A stretch of DNA of 64,000 nt. Origin: Anaerotruncus massiliensis (ex Togo et al. 2026) (GTDB taxonomy: Bacteria > Bacillota > Clostridia > Oscillospirales > Ruminococcaceae). Positions 58,497-64,000 of the stretch are shown piece by piece (positions within the stretch are counted from its first letter, which is position 1; each line of letters begins with the position of its first letter). The stretch spans positions 2,728,541 through 2,792,540 of the forward strand of contig NZ_LT962687.1 in assembly GCF_900199635.1 (NCBI RefSeq). Direction: 5' to 3'. The notes beneath the pieces were generated by a model that was not told the DNA's origin, ran no database searches, and saw only the letters and a list, made by a program, of their open reading frames with translations. The position numbers and the translations under genes are program-made.

Positions 58497-59105
58497 CTAG
58501 ATCTCCACGCCCGCCTCGCGCAGCGCGCGCCGCAGCGCGTCGACGTCGCCGCCGTAGACGAACCCCGCCATGCCGGCGTCCTTCGCCGCGGCGATGTTGG
58601 CGGGCATGTCGTCGATAAAGAAGCACTCCGCCGCCGAAAGCCCGTACCGGGTGAGCAGCGTTTCGTAGATCGCGGGGTCCGGCTTCACCTGCCGCACGAA
58701 GGCGGAGACCACCTCCCCGTCGAAGCAGTCACGGCAGGGGATCGCCTCCCGGTAGGCGGTGAACCGCGTGCCCGCGTTGGAGAGCAGGTAGACGCGGTAG
58801 CCCCTGCCCTTGAGCTCCCGCGCGAGCGCGTTCACCCCGGGGATGGGCGGGAAGTGCAGGTGCCACTCCCGGAAGAGGCGCGCCGTCCCCGGCCACAGCC
58901 GTTCGGGCAGGTCCCGGAGCACGCGGACGATCGCCTCGTCCTCCTCCATCGCGCCCGCGTCGAGCGCGGGCCACTCCGCCCCGCCGAAGAGCCGCGCGCC
59001 CACCGCGCGGCAGTCCTCCTCATCGGAAAAGAACTCCCGCAGGAAGGAGTCCGGGTCCCAGCGCATCAGGACGTTTCCCATGTCAAAGACGATGTTTCTG
59101 ATCAT
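58497..59105 (-). CDS. HAD-superfamily phosphatase
   Basis: 202 aa HAD hydrolase of the subfamily IA type: NIVFDMGNVLM (nucleophile Asp), LLSNAGTRF, KPDPAIYE and FFIDDMPANIAAAKDAGM. Alpha-helical cap between motifs I and II. Substrate unknown (family acts on small phosphates or haloacids). ATG 59105 follows AAAGGAG. Precedes nothing on the strand; the prolyl-tRNA editing gene is 11 nt upstream, so the two are cotranscribed. Confidence 0.9.
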   Translation of the reverse strand: MIRNIVFDMGNVLMRWDPDSFLREFFSDEEDCRAVGARLFGGAEWPALDAGAMEEDEAIVRVLRDLPERLWPGTARLFREWHLHFPPIPGVNALARELKGRGYRVYLLSNAGTRFTAYREAIPCRDCFDGEVVSAFVRQVKPDPAIYETLLTRYGLSAAECFFIDDMPANIAAAKDAGMAGFVYGGDVDALRRALREAGVEI

Positions 59106-59116
59106 ATCCTTCTCCT

Positions 59117-59605
59117 TTACAGCGTCACCCAGCGGATCTCGTTTCCGTTTCCTTCCACCACCCGCAGGATGTCCGCGAGGGACAGCCACACGGTCGCCGT
59201 GTTGTCGTTCGGGTGCACGCCGAGACACGGGAACCGTTCGAGCCCCCGGTCGAAGACGACCTCCACCGCCGCGTCCGCGTCGTTGAGGACCCCGAGCGGC
59301 GTGACCTCCCCCTGTTTGAGGCCGAGGTATTTTTCCAGCCGCTCGGCCGACGCGAAGCTCAGCTTGGAGCTTTCCAGCTGTGCGGCAAGCGCGCGCAGGT
59401 CGGCGCGCGCCTCCCCCGGCACCACCACGAGAAAGTGCCGCCTGCCCTTCGCGTCCCGCAGGAAGAGGTTTTTGCAGACCTCCCCCTTCGCCGTGAGGCC
59501 GAGTGCATCCATCTCGCCGATCGTAAAGACCGCCGGGTGCTCGGTGACCTCATAGGAGACGCCCAGCTCCTCCAGCCGGGCGAACACCTTTTCACGTTCC
59601 GTCAT
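59117..59605 (-). CDS. Prolyl-tRNA-editing hydrolase, ProX/PrdX (YbaK-like)
   Basis: Free-standing editing domain that deacylates Ala-tRNA(Pro). 162 aa with the YbaK/ProX fold: SYEVTEHPAVFTIGEMDAL, the lysine in EVCKNLFLRDAKGRRHFLVV, GLKQGEVTPLGVLND and LGVHPNDNTATVWLS. ATG 59605. In an operon with the HAD phosphatase downstream. Confidence 0.92.
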   Translation of the reverse strand: MTEREKVFARLEELGVSYEVTEHPAVFTIGEMDALGLTAKGEVCKNLFLRDAKGRRHFLVVVPGEARADLRALAAQLESSKLSFASAERLEKYLGLKQGEVTPLGVLNDADAAVEVVFDRGLERFPCLGVHPNDNTATVWLSLADILRVVEGNGNEIRWVTL

Positions 59606-59722
59606 GTCGTTTCCCCCTTTCAGGCTACCCTATTTATAGCACGGCGCGCCCCCGTCTGGCAAGCCGCCCGCGGGGAAATCCCGCCGTGCGGGGATTTGCG
59701 GCGGGAAAATTTTGCCGACCCC

Positions 59723-59751
59723 TTGACGAACGTCGAAAGAATGGGTATAAT
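59723..59751 (+). promoter_or_regulatory. Consensus sigma-A promoter of the T-box leader
   Basis: TTGACG (59723-59728), 17-nt spacer, TATAAT (59746-59751), about 30 nt before Stem I. Confidence 0.85.
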
Positions 59752-59784
59752 AGCATCTACAAAATGTTTTTATAAAAATTGTGA

Positions 59785-60059
59785 AAGACGCTGAAAAGAA
59801 GAGTAGGCCGCGAAAGCTACCACAGAGAGCCCCGTCAGGTGAAAGGGGGCGTGGCGGAAGCGGCTGAAGATGGTCTTGGAGTCTCGCGGGCGAAAGCTTT
59901 TAGTTCGCGACGGGTTCACCCGTTACAGTGACAGGCGGTCGGTATCGAGCCGGACGCCGGTGAGGCCTCCGCCGCAAGGCGGCGGCGAATCAAGGTGGTA
60001 CCGCGAAAGCACGCGCTTTCGCCCTTGGACGGGATGTCCATGCGGCGGAGGCTTTTTTT
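59785..60059 (+). promoter_or_regulatory. T-box leader with methionine specifier and intrinsic terminator
   Basis: tRNA-sensing leader RNA. Stem I: AGAC/GTCT base, K-turn TGA/GGA (59792-59794, 59878-59880), specifier loop with AGTA (59802-59805) opposite GAA (59866-59868), specifier ATG at 59870-59872 followed by a purine, and upper stem GGCCGC/GCGGCT. The T-box sequence AAGGTGGTACCGCG is at 59992-60005; its TGGT bulge pairs an ACCA tRNA end, right for tRNA-Met (discriminator A). The terminator pairs 59965-59975 with 60042-60052 (11 bp) before seven T. No plus-strand gene follows until metN at 60689; mscL lies between on the opposite strand. Other specifiers (GAT, TGG) fit the loop less well. 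Confidence 0.88.
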
Positions 60060-60142
60060 ATTGCTTTGCAATAAATCCCGTCCGGACTGTTCCCGCCGGG
60101 ACGTTAAATTGCCCGCGGGCCGGGGCCGGCGGGCGGCGGAGA

Positions 60143-60568
60143 TCATTTTTCCTCCCGCGCCTTGAGCAGGTCGCGGATCTCGGTCAGCAGGACCACATCC
60201 GCCGGCGGCGCGGGCGGGGCCTTGGGCGCCTCCTCCTTTTTGCGGCGGAATTTGCCGAGCAGCCGGATCATCACAAAGACGGTGAAGGAAATGATCAGAA
60301 AGTTGATGATCTGGTTTAAGAAGCTGCCGTAGCGGATGGCCACCTCGGGGATCTCCCCGGAAGCGGGCGCCAGCACGATGCGCAGGTCGGAGAAGTTCAC
60401 GCCGCCGATCAGCCAGCCCACGAACGGCATGATGACCTCCTGCACCAGCGAGTTGACGATCGCGGTGAAGGCGGTGCCGACGACGATGCCGACAGCCATG
60501 TCCGCGACGTTGCCGCGCGCGATAAACGCTTTGAAATCCTTCCAGAATCCCTGTTTTTCCTCTTTCAT
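60143..60568 (-). CDS. mscL: Large-conductance mechanosensitive channel
   Basis: Pentameric channel opening under membrane tension to release solutes. 141 aa: N-terminal amphipathic helix, TM1 (NVADMAVGIVVGTAFTAIVNSLV), periplasmic loop, TM2 (QIINFLIISFTVFVMIRLLG) and charged C-terminal helix. ATG 60568 with AAGGAAG upstream. It is transcribed towards the T-box leader and is divergent from metN with 120 nt between starts. Confidence 0.96.
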   Translation of the reverse strand: MKEEKQGFWKDFKAFIARGNVADMAVGIVVGTAFTAIVNSLVQEVIMPFVGWLIGGVNFSDLRIVLAPASGEIPEVAIRYGSFLNQIINFLIISFTVFVMIRLLGKFRRKKEEAPKAPPAPPADVVLLTEIRDLLKAREEK

Positions 60569-60688
60569 AAAAGCACTTCCTTTTTCGGTTCCATATTGGG
60601 CGTTCCCCCGCAGAAAAGTGTAATCGGAATTCCCGCGGATGTCAACCAGTTTCGCCGGGCGGCGCGTTACAGTACAGGAGGGTTCTTT

Positions 60689-61435
60689 GTGATCCAGATC
60701 AGCCATCTCACCAAAATCTTCAACGACAAATCGGGCGAGGTCGTCGCGCTGCACGACGTCAACCTCGAAATCGGCCGGGGGGACATCTTCGGCATCATCG
60801 GCATGAGCGGCGCGGGAAAATCCACCCTGCTGCGCTGCCTTTCGACCCTCGAAAAGCCCACCTCGGGCGCGATCACCCTCGACGGGGTCGACCTGGCCAC
60901 CCTCACGGGCAAGCAGCTCATCGACACCCGCCGCAAGATGGGGGTCGTCTTCCAGGGCTACAACCTGCTCATGCAGCGCACCGTGCGCCAGAACGTGGCC
61001 TTCCCGCTCGCGCTCGAGCGCGCCGACAGGGCCGGGGTGAACGCCCGCGTCGACGAGCTGCTCGAGCTGGTGGGCCTCTCGGAAAAGGCGGAGAGCTACC
61101 CCTCCCAGCTCTCGGGCGGACAGAAGCAGCGGGTGGCGATCGCCCGCGCGCTGGCCACCAGCCCCGAGGTGCTGCTCTGCGACGAGCCGACCTCCGCGCT
61201 CGACTCCCTGACCACCAAGAACATCCTCGAGCTGCTGCACAACATCAACAAGAAGCTCAACGTCACGATCGTCATCATCACCCACGAGATCGCGGTGGTC
61301 AAGGCGATCTGCAACAAGGTCGCGGTCATCGACACCGCCGAGTTCGTCGAGTGGGGCGACACCGCCGAGATCTTCAAGAACCCCAGGAGCGACATGACCA
61401 GGCTCCTGCTGGGATACGAGGTGATGAAGAAATGA
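60689..61435 (+). CDS. metN: Methionine ABC transporter ATP-binding protein
   Basis: ATPase of the D/L-methionine importer MetNIQ. 248 aa from GTG 60689 (AGGAGGG upstream): Walker [11 protein letters not shown]-loop [12 protein letters not shown], signature LSGGQKQR, Walker [14 protein letters not shown]-loop ITHEIAVV. It ends after the ABC domain, without the C-terminal ACT-like (NIL) regulatory domain that carries methionine inhibition in E. coli MetN. Overlaps metI by 4 nt (ATGA). Confidence 0.95.
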   Translation: MIQISHLTKIFNDKSGEVVALHDVNLEIGRGDIFGIIGMSGAGKSTLLRCLSTLEKPTSGAITLDGVDLATLTGKQLIDTRRKMGVVFQGYNLLMQRTVRQNVAFPLALERADRAGVNARVDELLELVGLSEKAESYPSQLSGGQKQRVAIARALATSPEVLLCDEPTSALDSLTTKNILELLHNINKKLNVTIVIITHEIAVVKAICNKVAVIDTAEFVEWGDTAEIFKNPRSDMTRLLLGYEVMKK

Positions 61436-62100
61436 TCGAGCTGCTGCAAAAATACGGCCCCCTGCTGTGGGAAAACACCTATATCACCCTGCTGATGGTG
61501 GCGGCGGCCACCCTCTTCGCCTACGTCTTCGGCCTGCCGATGGGGGTGCTCCTCAAGGTCACCGACCGCGGCGGCATCATGGAAAACCGCGCCTTCAACT
61601 CCGCGTTCGGCTGGATCGTCAACATCCTGCGCTCGCTCCCCTTCGTCATCCTCATGGTCGCCCTCATCCCCCTCACCCGCCTGATCGTCGGCAAGGCGAT
61701 CGGCCCGGCGGCGGCCTGCGTGCCCCTCATCATCGCGGCGGCGCCCTTCGTGGCGCGGCTCGTGGAAAGCTCGCTCTCCGAGATCGACAACGGCGTCATC
61801 GAGGCCGCCAAGTGCATGGGCGCCACCAACTGGCAGATCATCACCCGCGTCATGATCCCCGAGGCGGTTCCCTCCCTCATCCGGGGGCTCTCGATCACCA
61901 CCATCACGCTGATCGGCTACTCCGCCATGGCGGGCGCGGTCGGCGGCGGCGGGCTCGGCGACGTGGCGCTCCGCTACGGCTACCACCGCTATCAGGCGGA
62001 CGTCATGATGATCACGATCGTCCTGCTCGTCATCATCGTCTGCATCATCCAGATCGTCTTCGACCACCTGGCCAGCCGGGTGGACAAGCGCAACCGTTAA
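61432..62100 (+). CDS. metI: Methionine ABC transporter permease
   Basis: 222 aa with five membrane helices; the coupling loop [29 protein letters not shown] and the [27 protein letters not shown] segment are typical MetI. Translation is coupled to metN by the ATGA overlap. Confidence 0.96.
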   Translation: MIELLQKYGPLLWENTYITLLMVAAATLFAYVFGLPMGVLLKVTDRGGIMENRAFNSAFGWIVNILRSLPFVILMVALIPLTRLIVGKAIGPAAACVPLIIAAAPFVARLVESSLSEIDNGVIEAAKCMGATNWQIITRVMIPEAVPSLIRGLSITTITLIGYSAMAGAVGGGGLGDVALRYGYHRYQADVMMITIVLLVIIVCIIQIVFDHLASRVDKRNR

Positions 62101-62183
62101 CTTTTGCGTGATCAACCGGGATGCGGCCGCTCCCGGTATGATATAAATCCCATTTTTTTGCTGATTGAAAAGGAGAAATGAAT

Positions 62184-63068
62184 ATGAAAAAGCTCGCGAA
62201 ACTGCTGGCGCTCCTGCTGGCGCTGACGCTCGCCTTCTCGCTCGCCGCGTGCGGCGGCGAACCCGCCCCCGCCGGGACCCCCTCGTCCGAAGCCCCCGCC
62301 GAGGCCGCTCCCTCTGAGGACGCCGCCGAGCCCGCCGCCGAACTGGCCGTCCTCAAGGTCGGCGCTTCCCCGGCGCCCCACGCCGAGATCCTCGAGCAGG
62401 TGAAGCCGGCCCTCGCCGAGCAGGGCATCGACCTGCAGATCGTCGAGTTCACCGACTACGTCATGCCCAACAAGGCGCTCGACGCGGGCGACATCGACGC
62501 GAACTACTTCCAGCACTTCCCCTACCTCGAAAACTTCGACGCCGAAAACGGCACCGACCTCGTCTCCGCCGCGGCGATCCACTTTGAGCCGCTCGGCGTC
62601 TACCCCGGCAAGACCGCGTCCCTCGACGCGCTGGCCGACGGCGCGACGGTCGCCGTCCCGAACGACCCCACCAACGAGGCGCGCGCGCTGCTGCTGCTCG
62701 AGAAGCTCGGCTACATCAAGCTGACCGAAGGCGCCGGCCTTGAGGCCACCCCGCTCGACATCACCGAGAACACCAAGAACCTCAAGTTCCAGGAGCTCGA
62801 GGCCGCCCAGCTCCCGAACGTGCTGCCCGATGTCGACCTCGCGGTCATCAACGGCAACTACGCGGTGGGCGCCGGCATCGCCGACTCGGTGCTGACCACC
62901 GAGGACAAGGATTCCGAGGCCGCGCAGGAGTTCGCGAACATCATTGCCGTGCGCAACGGCGACGAAAGCCGCGACGACATCAAAAAGCTGGTCGCCGCCC
63001 TTGAGAGCGACGAGGTCGCCGCCTTCATCATCGAGAAGTACAGCGGCACCGTCATCCCCGTGTTCTGA
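62184..63068 (+). CDS. metQ: Methionine-binding lipoprotein (NlpA family)
   Basis: Substrate-binding lipoprotein of MetNIQ. 294 aa: signal peptide with lipobox LAAC, an Ala/Glu/Pro linker to about residue 55, then the NlpA domain ([64 protein letters not shown]). ATG 62184 is eight bases after AAGGAG; ATG 62178 is too close to it. A TATGAT-like element near 62137 might add an internal promoter. Confidence 0.96.
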   Translation: MKKLAKLLALLLALTLAFSLAACGGEPAPAGTPSSEAPAEAAPSEDAAEPAAELAVLKVGASPAPHAEILEQVKPALAEQGIDLQIVEFTDYVMPNKALDAGDIDANYFQHFPYLENFDAENGTDLVSAAAIHFEPLGVYPGKTASLDALADGATVAVPNDPTNEARALLLLEKLGYIKLTEGAGLEATPLDITENTKNLKFQELEAAQLPNVLPDVDLAVINGNYAVGAGIADSVLTTEDKDSEAAQEFANIIAVRNGDESRDDIKKLVAALESDEVAAFIIEKYSGTVIPVF

Positions 63069-63084
63069 GAAACCCCACAGAAAA

Positions 63085-63123
63085 GCCGCCCGGCGGGAAA
63101 TCCCGCCGGGCGGCTCTTTTTTT
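63085..63123 (+). terminator. metNIQ terminator
   Basis: Thirteen-bp GC stem (GCCGCCCGGCGGG arm) with AAAT loop, then TCTTTTTTT. Confidence 0.92.
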
Positions 63124-63124
63124 G

Positions 63125-63589
63125 TCACGGCCCGTTCGGATCGGAGGACCAGTCGGTAAGCTCCTCCCCGCCACGGAACCAGCGGCGGGACCCGTCCGCC
63201 TTGACAAGGCGGACCCCCTCGTCGGGGTAGTCGCAGACGTCCGAATCCTCCACCGTGCCGACGTCGAGAATTTCAAGCTCCTCCGTCCCGGAGTTGTAGA
63301 ACGCGTGGGCCAGCCCCATCCCCGCGGGCTTCGCAAAAAAGTCTCCCGCCTCGACCGGGACCGTCTCCCCGCCGAGCCGCAGCGTTCCGCTGCCGCGCAG
63401 CAGGAGGAAGAATTCCTCCTGCCGGGAATGGCTGTGGTACTTGGTGCTCCACCGGCCCGGCGGTACCCGGTCGACGTTGACGTAGAGTCTCCGGCCGCCC
63501 CCGGCCGCGCCGAGCAGCAACGTGCGCAGCTCCCCCGCGCTGCGCAAGACGAATTCTTCCCCAATATGGTTTACGTTTTGTAGCTGCAT
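63125..63589 (-). CDS. Cupin-domain protein
   Basis: 154 aa single cupin barrel: KYHSHSRQEEFFLLLRGSGTLRLGG (metal-binding HxH and E) and AGDFFAKPAGMGLAHAFYN (second motif His). Probably a small metal-dependent enzyme or sugar-binding protein; substrate unknown. ATG 63589 follows GGAAGGG; the longer frame from GTG 63607 has no site. 14 nt after the upstream gene. Confidence 0.85.
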   Translation of the reverse strand: MQLQNVNHIGEEFVLRSAGELRTLLLGAAGGGRRLYVNVDRVPPGRWSTKYHSHSRQEEFFLLLRGSGTLRLGGETVPVEAGDFFAKPAGMGLAHAFYNSGTEELEILDVGTVEDSDVCDYPDEGVRLVKADGSRRWFRGGEELTDWSSDPNGP

Positions 63590-63603
63590 TTCTGTTCCCT
63601 TCC

Positions 63604-64000
63604 TCACTCCTCAGGCGCCGGGTGGTGCCGGTTGGAGAGATACTCCCAGCCGCCGTCCGCGCGGTCGCGGACGGTCAACTCGCAGCGCTCCCCCGTCTCG
63701 TAAAAGCCCATGCCGACAAAGTCGACCAAGAGCGTAAAGCTCCCGTCCGGGTTGTCGGTTTTGGAAACCACCTCCGGCACGCGGAAGTCGGTGCCGCCCC
63801 AGAAGCCCTGCCACGCGTACACCTGCCGCTGCGGGTCGTAAGCGGAGAGAAGGTGGAGCTGCTCCGCCGTCACGGGGAAATGGGCGGTCAGCGTTCCGTC
63901 CACCTCCTCCGCCGGCACCGCGTAGGGGTATTCGGTCCCCGGCGTGTAGGGCTCGGGATAGGCGTCCATGATCGTCCTGCCCGTCCGCGCCGTCAAAAGG
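63604..64000 (-). CDS. Hypothetical protein, C-terminal part (runs off right edge)
   Basis: The frame is open to the window edge; a TTG at 63996 and ATG near 63969 are possible internal starts, but the gene may begin outside. The visible ~130 residues contain VYAWQGFWGGTDFRVPEVV and a beta-rich pattern ending GGWEYLSNRHHPAPEE, without a motif I recognise. Confidence 0.6.
   Translation of the reverse strand, partial: LLTARTGRTIMDAYPEPYTPGTEYPYAVPAEEVDGTLTAHFPVTAEQLHLLSAYDPQRQVYAWQGFWGGTDFRVPEVVSKTDNPDGSFTLLVDFVGMGFYETGERCELTVRDRADGGWEYLSNRHHPAPEE

Noticed and set aside
60566-60691. A SAM riboswitch before metN
   Set aside because: No SAM-I or other SAM aptamer core and no terminator in the 120-nt gap.

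Overview
The window reads as chromosomal DNA of a high-GC, spore-forming Gram-positive bacterium of the Clostridia, most likely an Oscillospiraceae/Ruminococcaceae gut anaerobe (the family is an inference). The reasons are AGGAGG ribosome binding sites, sigma-A promoters, a T-box leader, a spoIID gene, class III (Firmicutes-type) fructose-bisphosphatase, rubrerythrin, FeoA/FeoB with a small Cys-rich partner, and the Firmicutes gene order rimP-nusA-ylxR-ylxQ-infB-rbfA-nrnA-truB-ribF-rpsO-pnp. No plasmid, phage, transposase, CRISPR, rRNA or tRNA gene was seen.

Layout. 1-2.0 kb: K+ uptake (trkA, partial trkH). 2.3-7.7 kb: aminotransferase, SpoIID, citrate synthase, a PH-like small protein and a membrane protein behind an operator-like palindrome. 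7.8-12.0 kb: minus-strand operon CNNM transporter, proB, proA, hypothetical. 12.4-23.3 kb: the large translation/RNA cluster on the minus strand. 23.5-28.5 kb: azoreductase-like protein, a ~1 kb structured repeat region (A), a cupin-type regulator plus acyl-CoA synthetase, a small XRE regulator, xpt. 28.8-38.3 kb: a UvrD-type helicase carrying an exonuclease domain, then a complete Pho regulon block (pstS-pstC-pstA-pstB-phoU-phoP-phoR). 38.8-47.1 kb: rubrerythrin, Mrp ATPase, a 4Fe-4S membrane protein, dinB, a WG-repeat lipoprotein, fbp. 47.2-48.2 kb: second ~1 kb structured repeat region (B). 48.2-59.6 kb: flavoprotein and DegV, feoAB, sirtuin, an operon with luxS and base-excision repair proteins, cinA, a DEAD-box helicase, a HAD phosphatase and a tRNA-editing protein. 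59.7-63.1 kb: methionine T-box leader, mscL on the opposite strand, metNIQ. The right edge holds a cupin and a partial hypothetical.

The most unusual signal is non-coding. Intergenic gaps are filled with mosaics of perfect hairpins that recur in different combinations. Regions A and B are paralogues whose stems show compensatory base changes, contain a 75-nt four-way-junction module with no unpaired junction bases, and end in 56-bp tandem double-hairpin repeats. A four-way junction of unrelated sequence but the same design lies downstream of cinA, and a 74/75-nt module occurs as two nearly identical inverted copies 11 kb apart with a diverged third copy in the fbp leader. Most copies lie just 3' of a gene and in its sense orientation.

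Other points of note are a Met-specific T-box that can reach its presumed target metNIQ only by transcribing antisense through mscL; a PstS with its two halves in swapped order; 11-bp-period direct repeats typical of PhoP/OmpR-family regulators upstream of pstS and trkA; and a FeoB with an Arg-rich insertion inside its G domain.
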